A stretch of 64,000 nucleotides of DNA from Pseudobdellovibrionaceae bacterium (GTDB lineage Bacteria > Bdellovibrionota > Bdellovibrionia > Bdellovibrionales > Bdellovibrionaceae): positions 1 through 64,000 of the forward strand of contig JAEUWH010000042.1 of assembly GCA_016785955.1 (NCBI GenBank). The letters are read 5' to 3'. A program made the translations under genes and the position numbers. A model generated the notes under the pieces. That model was not told the DNA's origin. It saw nothing but the letters and a program-made list of their open reading frames with translations, and made no database searches. Each line of letters starts with the position of its first letter. Positions within the stretch are counted from its first letter, which is position 1. Shown in pieces: positions 1 through 8,247 of the stretch.

Positions 1-2
1 AA

Positions 3-113
3 CATGTCTCTGCTCTAAAAGCACTTGGAGTTAATGTATTTCATCACAATCATCAAATGATCGTCTCAGAAAAACGTGTTGTGGTCGAACAATCGGGAAT
101 TATCCTAAACTGA
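3..113 (+). CDS. C-terminal end of an unidentified protein (5' truncated)
   Basis: An open frame runs from the first bases of the window to a TGA at 111-113 and encodes the last 36 residues of a protein, ending in SGIILN. The segment is histidine-rich (HHNHQ) and then alternates hydrophobic and charged residues like a terminal beta-strand. The rest of the gene lies outside the window, so I cannot name the family. A perfect inverted repeat begins at the base after the stop, which fits a real gene end. It could also be a chance open frame of this length. Confidence 0.4.
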   Translation, partial: HVSALKALGVNVFHHNHQMIVSEKRVVVEQSGIILN

Positions 114-133
114 TTTTTTGACTGGTCAAAAAA
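114..133. repeat. Perfect 9-bp inverted repeat after the first stop codon
   Basis: The arms TTTTTTGAC and GTCAAAAAA flank a central TG. The repeat starts immediately after the stop at 113. It could act as a weak bidirectional terminator (runs of T on either strand) or as a protein-binding site with a TTGAC-type half-site. Confidence 0.5.
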
Positions 134-148
134 GTTGAAACTATTTTG

Positions 149-166
149 AGCGCAATAAATTGCGCT
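149..166. repeat. Perfect 8-bp inverted repeat (AGCGCAAT, AA, ATTGCGCT)
   Basis: This compact palindrome with a 2-nt centre lies about 120 bp upstream of the toxin gene. No T-run follows it, so it does not look like an intrinsic terminator. A regulator-binding site is more likely. Confidence 0.45.
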
Positions 167-254
167 AAGGGGGAGGTTCGTCCTTCGAGCAGAGTTACTT
201 ACTGGGCAAATCGCTTTAAACAGGGCATGAGTGGCATTTCAATAAATGTATTTA

Positions 255-270
255 CATTGTTGTAACAATG
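255..270. promoter_or_regulatory. Candidate operator of the BrnT/BrnA operon
   Basis: CATTGTT and AACAATG form a perfect 7-bp inverted repeat around GT, ending 16 bp before the chosen start codon of brnT. BrnT/BrnA systems are known to repress their own promoter through the antitoxin, whose C-terminal region is a ribbon-helix-helix type DNA-binding fold. A palindrome at this position is the expected operator. No clean -10/-35 pair could be assigned around it. Confidence 0.5.
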
Positions 271-286
271 AGATAGGATGGATTCT

Positions 287-565
287 GTGGAATTTGAATG
301 GGACGACCTAAAGGCGGAGAGCAATTACAAGAAGCACGGGGTTCGCTTTACTGAGGCGGCTACGGTGTGGAGTGATGATTTATCTGTAGAAATGTCGGAC
401 CCCGATCACAGTGAAAAGGAAGAGCGCTGGGTTCGTTTAGGGCTATCGCAAAATATACGAGTTCTGGTTGTTGTCTACGTTGAAAAAGTCGAAGGCGAAA
501 GAATCAGGATCATTTCAGCTAGAAAGGCCAAGCCACGGGAAATTGAACACTATAATTCGAGGTGA
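287..565 (+). CDS. brnT: BrnT family ribonuclease toxin
   Basis: This is the toxin of a type II toxin-antitoxin system. BrnT proteins are small RNases with a RelE-like fold that slow translation until bound by BrnA. The N-terminal pattern FEWDDLKAESNYKKHGVRF (W-D, then K..N..KHG) is the family hallmark, and the C-terminal part ends with the usual RIISARKAKPREIEHY motif, with R, S and R in the RxISAR pattern. The length of 92 residues is typical. I prefer the GTG at 287 because the AGGA at 275-278 then sits at a normal distance and the protein begins like its relatives. An ATG at 278 would touch that purine run. brnA follows after 3 bases. Confidence 0.88.
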   Translation: MEFEWDDLKAESNYKKHGVRFTEAATVWSDDLSVEMSDPDHSEKEERWVRLGLSQNIRVLVVVYVEKVEGERIRIISARKAKPREIEHYNSR

Positions 566-568
566 TTT

Positions 569-811
569 ATGAGAGATGAATACGATTTTTCAAAAGCAAA
601 GAAAGCAAAAAAGTCTAAGGATTTAAAAGTCATTAAGACTTTCCGCTTGGATCCCGAGATATTGAATTGGCTTGAAGTCGAGGGAGAAAAACAAGGAATG
701 GGCTATCAAACATTCTTGAATTGGTTTCTTCGCAAATCTATGGATACCAATGATTCTGTTGAGGAGCGTTTGGAAAAATTGGAGCAGACGGTTTTTAGAA
801 AGAAGGCATAA
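569..811 (+). CDS. brnA: BrnA family antitoxin
   Basis: This is the antitoxin partner of brnT, whose stop lies three bases upstream. The AGGTGA ribosome-binding site overlaps the toxin stop codon, so translation is coupled. The N-terminus EYDFSKAKKAKK is the conserved BrnA toxin-wrapping segment. The C-terminal half (KTFRLDPEILNWL, then GYQTFLNWFLRK) is the ribbon-helix-helix-like DNA-binding part. At 80 residues it is of normal size, and the acidic C-terminal helix is typical. It should neutralise the toxin and repress the operon, probably at the palindrome at 255-270. Confidence 0.88.
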   Translation: MRDEYDFSKAKKAKKSKDLKVIKTFRLDPEILNWLEVEGEKQGMGYQTFLNWFLRKSMDTNDSVEERLEKLEQTVFRKKA

Positions 812-888
812 CCCCTAAGAGTCCGTTGCAATCCTGAAGAACTGACCTTGAAAAAACCAAGATCATAAACTTAAGTAAACAATAAATT

Positions 889-975
889 TGGTCCCCGGGA
901 CTGGACTTGAACCAGCACGCCCTTTCGAGCGCTAGCACCTCAAGCTAGTGCGTCTACCAATTTCGCCACCCGGGG
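889..975 (-). tRNA. tRNA-Leu (anticodon GAG)
   Basis: Read on the minus strand, the 7-bp acceptor stem CCCCGGG/CCCGGGG closes the molecule and is followed by discriminator A and an encoded CCA. The D-arm contains TGGCGAAATTGGTAGACGC, typical of leucine tRNA. The anticodon stem CTAGC/GCTAG carries the loop TTGAGGT (anticodon GAG). A long variable arm, as expected for a class II tRNA, precedes the T-arm with GGTTCAAGTCC. Length is 87 nt including CCA. Confidence 0.97.
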
Positions 976-1102
976 ATGTCGTTAGATTTTGTTATCTAGT
1001 GTACACCAATTTCACCATCGGTGCTTGCTAGAAAACTTTCATTCGTGCTGTGGTTGCTTGCCGCTTTCCACAAACATGTTTGCTTTGTCTAGAGGTAAAT
1101 TA

Positions 1103-1132
1103 ATACTAGAAGCGAATTTGGATTTTTGTCAA
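1103..1132 (-). promoter_or_regulatory. Sigma-70-like promoter for tRNA-Leu
   Basis: On the minus strand TTGACA (1132-1127) is followed after 18 bp by TAGTAT (1108-1103), a full -35 match and a 4/6 -10 match. Transcription would start near 1096 and give a leader of about 120 nt before the tRNA 5' end at 975. No other minus-strand gene lies in between. Confidence 0.55.
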
Positions 1133-1244
1133 GAGGCTGTACTCAGCCCGGCCGAGTTTTGGCAGGGGAGGGGGAGGGCTTTCGATTGGAATATACGAAA
1201 ATGGTAAAAATAATAAAAATTTTCAAAAAAAGTCACATAATATT

Positions 1245-1525
1245 AACCCTTCGATAGAGTGGCTGCGTCTTACAAATGAAAGGCGCTTCAAGGATGAAGA
1301 AAGCCGAAGGAAAAGCCAAGAGGGAACGTGAGTGGAGTGGCTAATCCTCGAGAATTCAGTAAAAAAAGCTAGGATGGCTTTTGAATTCTTGGATCGAGTT
1401 AGGTTTTTTGTTTGTGTGTTCATGATTCATTTTTCTCCTTTTTTTGGAGACATCTTATGAGGGTTTGGTGGTTCCCCGACATAAGAAGGTCTCTTGCGGG
1501 AGGCTTAACGCCTCCCGCTTTTTTT
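1245..1525 (+). ncRNA. Possible structured non-coding RNA ending at an intrinsic terminator
   Basis: Several hairpins are stacked just upstream of a strong terminator with no coding gene to account for it. They are: CTTCA/TGAAG inside a GGC/GCC stem near 1280-1310; GAATTCA/TGAATTC with inner AAAGC/GCTTT near 1349-1395; TCTCC/GGAGA near 1435-1450; and a 47-nt hairpin at 447-451/489-493 past position 1000 with inner TCTTATG (1453-1459) and CATAAGA (1480-1486). Signature motifs of RNase P RNA, tmRNA and SRP RNA are absent. The 5' end is a guess and no clear promoter was seen. It could be a small RNA, a riboswitch-like leader or the trailer of an unseen transcript. Confidence 0.35.
1496..1525 (+). 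terminator. Strong intrinsic terminator
   Basis: A perfect 9-bp GC-rich stem (GCGGGAGGC/GCCTCCCGC) with a TTAAC loop is followed by seven T residues. It is the best intrinsic terminator in the window, yet no protein gene precedes it on the plus strand within about 680 bp. Confidence 0.9.
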
Positions 1526-1771
1526 ATACTTCTCGCTAGACCTTACCCTAGAGTGCCCCCTTCATCCCCCCCCTTGCTCTCTGTCTTATAAAACCGGCAA
1601 ACAACTGGGCTAAAGGCAATAAAAAATTCTGTAGTGCCTCATAGATTAAAAACTCTGTGTCTGTATTGATCCCCATCGCTGTCCGTGATGTTCCATATGT
1701 CTTCTTTTGGATCAAGGTGCCGGGTCTAGCCCGATCATCGACTTATTTTAATATATGTGTCATTTTAGCCA

Positions 1772-1799
1772 TCAAGAAATCCTGAGTGTCTGTCGATAA
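1772..1799 (+). promoter_or_regulatory. Sigma-28 (FliA)-like promoter of locus A
   Basis: GTCGATAA at 1792-1799 matches the flagellar sigma-28 -10 consensus GCCGATAA at 7 of 8 positions. TCAAGAAA, 12 bp upstream, matches the TAAAGTTT -35 element at 4 of 8. The ATG of the first locus A gene follows 8 bases after the -10 element, so the mRNA would be nearly leaderless. The -35 match is weak. Confidence 0.4.
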
Positions 1800-1807
1800 T
1801 TAGATTG

Positions 1808-3577
1808 ATGAGACATATAAATTTGCAAAAAAAAATAAGGGGATTGTTGTCATGGTTGACCATTTTCTTGATGGTTCCTGTGATAACGTGGGCGCAATTT
1901 CGCGAAGAAATCGGATCTCTGGAAGCAAAGTATGAAGCCAGGGCGCGAGCGGTGCTGAACACCGTTTTAAAACCATATGAGTACTCACTCGTTGTGGCTG
2001 TCGACATCGATCGCGACGAAGCCAGATTGAAAGAAATCGAAGACGAATACGAAAAAAATTCTTTGCCCGGAATGCCCGGTGTGGCTGGTTTTGATTCTCC
2101 AGCGCTTTCAAATCAATTATATGATTTGAAAACTAAAATTGAAGTGCATCTTGTGGTCGGTGAAACGGTCAGTAAAGATCGTCAAGACACCGCCAGTGCT
2201 TTGTTAAAAATGAAACTCCGAATTGAGGAAAAAAACGGAGACATGCTCACAATCGTTCGCTCAAAATTACCTACGGCCATCGACGAAGAAAATCCAGTTG
2301 AAAAATTACCCGAGTTCTCTTGGAAAATGTGGAGCCTCATTGTCATCGTGGCTTTGTTGTTCTTATCCGGAATGTTTTTCTACTGGAGCCGTCGTAATGC
2401 AACTCAAGAAAAACATAGCGAGTCGCATACTGAAAATAATAAAACCGTGGATGCGGCCAATAGTGCTGCTGATAACGAATCCAGTGCCGAAACTGCTGGC
2501 GAACCGAAAGCTTCGGCCTATATTGATATACAGCTTGATCCCAGTGAGCTTTTATACGAAAGCAAGCAACAAATTTTATCCTTAGCGACACAGTACCCTC
2601 AAGCCACCATTCAAGCCCTGACCGAACATTTTCAAAAAGGTGAAGAACAAGACATCTTATTAATGTGTGAGTCCTTTGGTTTTGAAGTGGCCAAAAAAAT
2701 ATTTTCGGATTTATCTCCTCGCATTTGGGGGAAATTGGGATTCCTTTTGGTGCAACGTAAAGAAGTTCCTAAAACCTCGGCTTATTCGACAGCAGTGAAC
2801 TCGTGCAGTCGTATTATCCTTAAGAAGTTCTTAGAGATTGGTCAAGAAGACACCAAAAATCCATTCGGTTTTGTTTGGAAGTTGACGGCTGACGATCGTA
2901 TGAAGTTGCTCGAGGGTGAATCCACATCAAGTATTGCATTGATTTGTTTATACTCGGATAAGTCGCAGATGGCAGAACTGTTCGATAGCTTGACATCACA
3001 GCAGCAAGAAGCGGTCACAATGCATATCGTTCGGCTTGAAAAAGTGGCGGATAGCATGATTAAAACAGCAGTCGAGGCCCTAACAAAAAAATTACGTCTT
3101 ATCAAAGAGAATCCCGAAATGCTTACTAACGGAGTGGCCGTTGCTGCGGATTTGTTGAAAGCACTTCCCGCCGAAAAGGAACTTGTTTTCTTTGATAAAA
3201 TGCTACAGGACAATCCAACCCAAGCCGAAAAAGTTCGTCGATTTACGTTGATGTATCCTGATATGATTTTTGTCCCTAGTGATGTGATCGCTGATGTGGT
3301 CAGCCTCTTAGATTTAAATGTTATCGTCATGGCCCTTCGTAAAGGACACGATAATGTCCGCGCGCATATTCTGGCCTCGTTGCCACCGAAAAAAGCGATG
3401 ATGATCGAAAAAGATTTGAAATATATTGAAGCTAAGCCAACCGACAAACAATTAGCAGAAGCTAAACGCGCCATCGTAAAGGAAACAAGTGCTTTACTCA
3501 GTGCGCGTGGCATGGAACTCGAAACCTTGATTCCAATTGAAACTAAAATTCGTGATGTCAGTCAGGGAGCCGCGTAA
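1808..3577 (+). CDS. Membrane-anchored FliG-like protein with FliF-like periplasmic segment
   Basis: Predicted as a bitopic inner-membrane protein with its FliG-like part in the cytoplasm. Residues 1-29 form a signal peptide (positive QKKIR, hydrophobic core, ITWA end). Residues about 36-120 (ARAVLNTVLKPYEYSLVVAVDID) resemble the ring-building domain of FliF. One transmembrane helix spans about 175-193, followed by WSRR and a low-complexity linker to about 245. The rest resembles the middle and C-terminal helical domains of FliG: LEGESTSSIALICL recalls the FliG gE-pqtiAl motif, and MALRKGHDNVRAHILASL recalls ALkGa--elrekil. FliG is normally a soluble switch protein of about 335 residues that MotA pushes against. 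Here it is tied to the membrane and periplasm. It heads an operon that includes MotA and MotB. A TTG at 1805 is an alternative start; no clear ribosome-binding site precedes either. Confidence 0.7.
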   Translation: MRHINLQKKIRGLLSWLTIFLMVPVITWAQFREEIGSLEAKYEARARAVLNTVLKPYEYSLVVAVDIDRDEARLKEIEDEYEKNSLPGMPGVAGFDSPALSNQLYDLKTKIEVHLVVGETVSKDRQDTASALLKMKLRIEEKNGDMLTIVRSKLPTAIDEENPVEKLPEFSWKMWSLIVIVALLFLSGMFFYWSRRNATQEKHSESHTENNKTVDAANSAADNESSAETAGEPKASAYIDIQLDPSELLYESKQQILSLATQYPQATIQALTEHFQKGEEQDILLMCESFGFEVAKKIFSDLSPRIWGKLGFLLVQRKEVPKTSAYSTAVNSCSRIILKKFLEIGQEDTKNPFGFVWKLTADDRMKLLEGESTSSIALICLYSDKSQMAELFDSLTSQQQEAVTMHIVRLEKVADSMIKTAVEALTKKLRLIKENPEMLTNGVAVAADLLKALPAEKELVFFDKMLQDNPTQAEKVRRFTLMYPDMIFVPSDVIADVVSLLDLNVIVMALRKGHDNVRAHILASLPPKKAMMIEKDLKYIEAKPTDKQLAEAKRAIVKETSALLSARGMELETLIPIETKIRDVSQGAA

Positions 3578-3579
3578 AA

Positions 3580-6500
3580 GTGAAATTATACCACTGGCTT
3601 TTAGTCCTCATTACTGCGTTGAACTTGGTGGCATGCTCGGATTCGGGTGTGCAAGGCACCAGTCTGTACAGTGCATTCAAAGGTTTGTCGAAAGCAACAC
3701 CAATCAGTCCGACCGCCGTTCGTTTGAATTGGGGGTTAGATTCTAAGTACGCCGAATACAGAATTTATGAAAACGATGGTGCTAGCCCGATCAAAACCGA
3801 AACATTTTCGACTGTCATCGTCGCGGATTTACAACCAGGATCGACGTACTCTTTCATGGTCTCTGGTTACTCGTCGACAAACGGTGAAACATTCTTGGGA
3901 GAACGGCAAAGTGTTAAAACATTTGATCGTTTTGCGGGTATCGAGGCTGCTGGTGTCGTTGTCAAATCTTCTTCTGAGGTGAAGTTGTCATGGAAAACAA
4001 ATTCAGAGACAACGAAATATAAAATCTATTACAAAGTCAAAGCTGACAATTGGAGTTTTACCGCACCCAACGCCATGGTCGAAGGGGCAAACGAATATAC
4101 AGTTTCGGGATTGACCTCGGGAGCATCCTATTGTTTTTATATCGTGGCCAGTTATCAAGACGAAACATCTGAGCCGGCCGTCACCGATATCGCAGCTGTG
4201 AATGCTGGCGCGCCTTGTATACAGTTAACGACGCAACTGGTGGGACTGCCATCGGTTAATATTAATAATGTTGTACCTGGAACGTTTCCTTGGTTTTGGG
4301 CATCTAACGGTGATCCCAGTTATAAAACAGAAATTTATGAAGGCGATACAAACATTCGAGTCGCCACTCGAACGGGAAATGGAACATTCCGCGCATTCGT
4401 CAATACCTCGCAAGGATCGAAGCGTTATTATGCCTTGGTATCTGACGCTAGCCAAAACGTAGCGCGAGTAGAAGTGGGTTCGATCGGCACCGTTGTTACC
4501 GATCGTGTTTCCGTACGAAGTTTAAACGCCACAGGGAATTTAGGCCCGATTTATCCGCCCGTATTGGCTGGGGGACGAGGACAGCAAAATCTTGGCAATA
4601 GCATTGTTTCTGGGGATTTCAATTGTGATGGATTAACTGATATTGCCGTGGCTTCTTATAACTCGGTGCCGTTTGTTACAGATCGTCACTATACCCAAAT
4701 AGGTTCCGTATCTGTCTACTATACTTGGCAACCACCGGCCTACTTGGATCCAGAAACAAACTTAACCGTGACACCACCTTTAGAATTAAAAACGGACGTG
4801 GCTCCGGCCGCGTCGGCTGTGTTTCCAAATGCACAGTTGATCACCTATCCTGTGACTGTCTCGGCGGCACAAATAGGAAAACGTCTCAGCGTAGGAAATT
4901 TTAATGGTGATTGTTATAACCGTAACGTCCAGGATCTAGCGCATCCCGAAATTTTACGCGGGCGATGTGATGCGGTTTACATGAGTCTTTATAATCCTTC
5001 GGCTTCTAAGTATGAAAAAGTTAAAACGTGTGATGATTTGGTCATTGCCACCAGCGCCGGGTATTTTTACACCGTATTTGGTGATCCTGTCGATGGTCTG
5101 GTGACGGGTTCAATGTCAAACACCGCCGGTGAGGATGAACTCACATGTGATGCGTCCTCGTCTACGTGCCGTGCGGCCCGCTATACGACTCCGGCAACGT
5201 ATGCAAACGCGTCGTTTGGTAACGGACTGACAACGGGTGATTACAATAATGATGGCTATTCCGATATCGCCGTTTCGGCGGTTTCAGGGACACGCACAGA
5301 TGTCTTAGTTTATCGCGGTTCACCCCAAGGAATTATTCCTCATGGGAATTCTAAATCGCATGCTTACATCAACCCCTTAGTGGGTGTGGCTACTAATTAT
5401 GTCAGTTATATTCCTTTGGCTAATAAATCAAATACAGAAGTTGTTCAAGCTGACCGATTTGGAGTGACGCTGGGTACGGCTTATAATTCTCGCTATTGTG
5501 TCAATAACTCCCCGGCCGGCTATGTGTTTCGCACCAGTGGTATCCCACCAAAAAATGGTTATCATGTAAGTAAGTGTGATGACCTTGTCATTGGTTCGCC
5601 AGGTCGAAGTACGAGTCGTGGTTCGATCTATACATGCAAAGCCACCATTCATTTTGGCAGTGCGGATCCTCAACGTATTTCTCAGTGGACGTGTTTGGAA
5701 CACTATCCTAGTGATTTGGTCGGAACGGATGCTCAGTATGGTCTGTCGATCATGGGTGTGAAAAATCAAAATGGTTATCCCATGGCAACAAATATTCGTG
5801 CCAGCATTGCGGCGAATGCGCTTCCCGATGTTACCGGCGCGCTATTCGTGGGTGCTCCGTACGCGACATTTAATGGGTATGAAGAAGCCGGAAAAGTGTA
5901 TGGTTACTATGTCACGCCAACCAGTGCGAATTACTCCAGCGGCGGGATTCAAGGCATCTTGGGCTCAGGATCTCATGCGGCGACGGCCGTTAACACAATC
6001 CCCTGTGATGCCACTAACACCAATGTTATTAATGGATCATTACGTCAGTGCGAACACCAAATTATATCGGCGTCACCGGTCAACGCCTGGGCACGCTTTG
6101 GCTATTCTTTGGGAACCATTCCAGATCGTATTGGAGGCGTGGATCCTTGGATGCCCATGTTAGCCGTATCAGCTCCTTACCGTACAACAACCGATTCCAG
6201 TGGAAATTCTATTGCCAGCACGGGCAGTGTATTTTTATTTCGTGGTGATATCTCGACATTCATGAACCAAATTGATGGCATCGAAGAAATCACCGTTCCT
6301 AAGTACAATGCCGATGTGCCACCACCGGGAAATCCCGTGACAGGCAAAACATGGTATTCGGGTGGCGTCAGTCCTTATGGACCAAATATCATTTATCCCA
6401 CAGGGTTAACGGCCTATTCTTATTTTGGAATGGGCGGAATTGTTGGTGGCAGTTTCAATGGTGATACGTACGCCGATGTGATTTCAACGGCCATGGAACA

Positions 6501-8247
6501 AAACTCTCCCAGTTCTGCCAATGGGGGAATGTATGGATTTTTCTCGTCTCAAGGGACGTTTAATCCTTCGGTCAGCAAAGCAGATATAAAAATTACGGAG
6601 AATCACAGTCTTGAAGGTAACTATCGTTTCGAGGAAGCTCAGGTTGTTGGTGATTTAAATGGCGATGGTTATGACGATGTCGTCAGTCACTTGAATAATA
6701 ACGGGCGCTGGGTTTTAGTCGTGTACTATGGATCGTCGATGGGGTTAGTGAAAACGCCAGCTCCCAGCTATACAGCTGTGGGACTGCAGCCAAAACTGGT
6801 GCGTTCGGTGACAGACTCTATGCTGGGTGCCAAATTTTACCGTATTGGTGACAATAATGCCGATGGCTTTGATGACTTATTAGTACTAGGCAGTGGTGCA
6901 AGCTATATATACTTTGGTTCGTCGTCTGGTCTTGTCACATTGGCGGAACCTGATATCTCGCCTATTGGAAAAAATCCTTTAAAATTCGCGCTGTCTGGCT
7001 CGGGCGTGTTGCAGTTCAATGCGACTTCGAATAATGTCGATTCCTATCCGACATCGCTAGATAGCATTGGTGTGAATAGTTATATTCAAGGCGTTGCATA
7101 TGGTCGATACAATGATGACGAGTACAGTGATTTTGCTATTCGCATTGGCTCGAGTTCGTTAAATGTTCACACCTCGGTACAAAACAGTAATTTAACATAT
7201 ACAGCTTATGGACGTGTGTTCATTGTGTACGGCGGTGCCAGTGGCCCTAATACGAATCGGGTTACGGGTCGAATTACGATGAACAATCCAGACGAAGTCG
7301 TTGTGGATAATCCATGCGATACGGCAACTAAATTGTGTAAAGTGCAAATGCTGGCGTCGTTTGACAATACGGTGGGAGGAGCATTTGGCTTTGGCTTGGC
7401 AACTCGAAAAGGCAGTAACTCGGCAACCAGTGATCAATTTGATGGTTTAGTCATTACGAATCCAACCATCAATTCCAATGATGGGCGTGCCTATGTCTAT
7501 AAAGGATCGATTCGTGGTCTTGAGGCCATTCCGATACAAACCTTGGTTTCACGAAATACTGGCAGCTATTTTGGTTATTCCGTTGTCGAGGCTGGCGACA
7601 TCAATAGAGATGGCTACGCCGACCTTGTGATTGGTAAAGGATCCACGGATATATCGTCAGGGATCACTGTTTTCTATGGCGCCAAAGTGGGTGGACAAAA
7701 TGCCTACTATGGAGCGGGATCTTTGGCGTCCACAAATTTTTGGGCGGCACCAGCGATTGACGATAATGCTCGTCATACGTTGGTAACAAATCCTCGTCCG
7801 CAAGTGATCGTACCCAATCTTGTGGTCAGTGGTGATGAATTCGGACGGGGAATCGCAGCGGTTGGTGACTTCAATTTAGATGGTTATGCCGATGTGGCGA
7901 TGAACGTGTCTAATGGGGACTTCACGCTTTCTGGAACTTTGCAAGAAACGGGATATGTTCTTGTTTATTTTGGAAGTGAAACAGGTTTGCAAAGTATGGA
8001 TACTGCGACCAATATTCCGCTATCGCCGACGCCCTACCCACGGTGTTATGGTGGTACGACCTCATTGTGTGAACCTTTTCAAGTTTTCTTACCGAATGCG
8101 ATCGATTTTGAATACACGCTGATTGGTCCGCATTCAGTCGGAGATATCAACGGTGATGGATTAAATGACTTACTCGTTGGTGGTTATGGACGTAATCATC
8201 CAAGTGGCAAAGCGATTTCATCAGGGGTGCTGTATGTGCTTTACTAG
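3580..8247 (+). CDS. Giant surface lipoprotein with FN3 domains and FG-GAP repeats
   Basis: A 1555-residue predicted outer-membrane lipoprotein: signal peptide with lipobox LVAC (Cys19) followed by Ser, which does not signal inner-membrane retention. Two or three fibronectin type III-like domains follow (residues about 35-300; e.g. SPTAVRLNWG, LQPGSTYSFMVSG). The remainder holds about ten FG-GAP/VCBS-type repeats with calcium-loop motifs such as GDYNNDGYSDIAV, GDLNGDGYDDVV and GDINRDGYADLVIG, which normally build an integrin-alpha-like seven-blade beta-propeller. Cysteine pairs lie between blades. Such proteins are calcium-dependent adhesins or surface scaffolds. The GTG start has AGGGAG 10 bp upstream and follows the FliG-like gene by 2 bp. 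The next gene is a tandem paralogue. Ligand unknown. Confidence 0.82.
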   Translation: MKLYHWLLVLITALNLVACSDSGVQGTSLYSAFKGLSKATPISPTAVRLNWGLDSKYAEYRIYENDGASPIKTETFSTVIVADLQPGSTYSFMVSGYSSTNGETFLGERQSVKTFDRFAGIEAAGVVVKSSSEVKLSWKTNSETTKYKIYYKVKADNWSFTAPNAMVEGANEYTVSGLTSGASYCFYIVASYQDETSEPAVTDIAAVNAGAPCIQLTTQLVGLPSVNINNVVPGTFPWFWASNGDPSYKTEIYEGDTNIRVATRTGNGTFRAFVNTSQGSKRYYALVSDASQNVARVEVGSIGTVVTDRVSVRSLNATGNLGPIYPPVLAGGRGQQNLGNSIVSGDFNCDGLTDIAVASYNSVPFVTDRHYTQIGSVSVYYTWQPPAYLDPETNLTVTPPLELKTDVAPAASAVFPNAQLITYPVTVSAAQIGKRLSVGNFNGDCYNRNVQDLAHPEILRGRCDAVYMSLYNPSASKYEKVKTCDDLVIATSAGYFYTVFGDPVDGLVTGSMSNTAGEDELTCDASSSTCRAARYTTPATYANASFGNGLTTGDYNNDGYSDIAVSAVSGTRTDVLVYRGSPQGIIPHGNSKSHAYINPLVGVATNYVSYIPLANKSNTEVVQADRFGVTLGTAYNSRYCVNNSPAGYVFRTSGIPPKNGYHVSKCDDLVIGSPGRSTSRGSIYTCKATIHFGSADPQRISQWTCLEHYPSDLVGTDAQYGLSIMGVKNQNGYPMATNIRASIAANALPDVTGALFVGAPYATFNGYEEAGKVYGYYVTPTSANYSSGGIQGILGSGSHAATAVNTIPCDATNTNVINGSLRQCEHQIISASPVNAWARFGYSLGTIPDRIGGVDPWMPMLAVSAPYRTTTDSSGNSIASTGSVFLFRGDISTFMNQIDGIEEITVPKYNADVPPPGNPVTGKTWYSGGVSPYGPNIIYPTGLTAYSYFGMGGIVGGSFNGDTYADVISTAMEQNSPSSANGGMYGFFSSQGTFNPSVSKADIKITENHSLEGNYRFEEAQVVGDLNGDGYDDVVSHLNNNGRWVLVVYYGSSMGLVKTPAPSYTAVGLQPKLVRSVTDSMLGAKFYRIGDNNADGFDDLLVLGSGASYIYFGSSSGLVTLAEPDISPIGKNPLKFALSGSGVLQFNATSNNVDSYPTSLDSIGVNSYIQGVAYGRYNDDEYSDFAIRIGSSSLNVHTSVQNSNLTYTAYGRVFIVYGGASGPNTNRVTGRITMNNPDEVVVDNPCDTATKLCKVQMLASFDNTVGGAFGFGLATRKGSNSATSDQFDGLVITNPTINSNDGRAYVYKGSIRGLEAIPIQTLVSRNTGSYFGYSVVEAGDINRDGYADLVIGKGSTDISSGITVFYGAKVGGQNAYYGAGSLASTNFWAAPAIDDNARHTLVTNPRPQVIVPNLVVSGDEFGRGIAAVGDFNLDGYADVAMNVSNGDFTLSGTLQETGYVLVYFGSETGLQSMDTATNIPLSPTPYPRCYGGTTSLCEPFQVFLPNAIDFEYTLIGPHSVGDINGDGLNDLLVGGYGRNHPSGKAISSGVLYVLY

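Larger units (their letters stand above)
976..1807. other. 832-bp intergenic region between tRNA-Leu and locus A
   Basis: No convincing protein gene is present. Longer open frames here (989-1207 on plus, 1223-1423 on minus) have no ribosome-binding site and no family-like features. The region holds the minus-strand tRNA promoter (1103-1132), a block of nested hairpins (about 1245-1494), a strong plus-strand terminator (1496-1525) and, near its end, the promoter of locus A. Nothing is recognised between about 1526 and 1770. Confidence 0.6.

Noticed and set aside
1245-1400. Lysine riboswitch
   Set aside because: Only short words (GATAGAG, GCCGAAG) agree. The spacing and paired regions do not follow the L-box layout and no lysine gene follows.
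989-1423. Open frames of 72 codons (plus) and 66 codons (minus)
   Set aside because: No ribosome-binding site, odd composition and overlap with the tRNA promoter and hairpins.
1276-1460. Small open frames of 22 and 28 codons (1276-1344, 1374-1460)
   Set aside because: No good ribosome-binding site, low complexity, and they lie inside the hairpin block.
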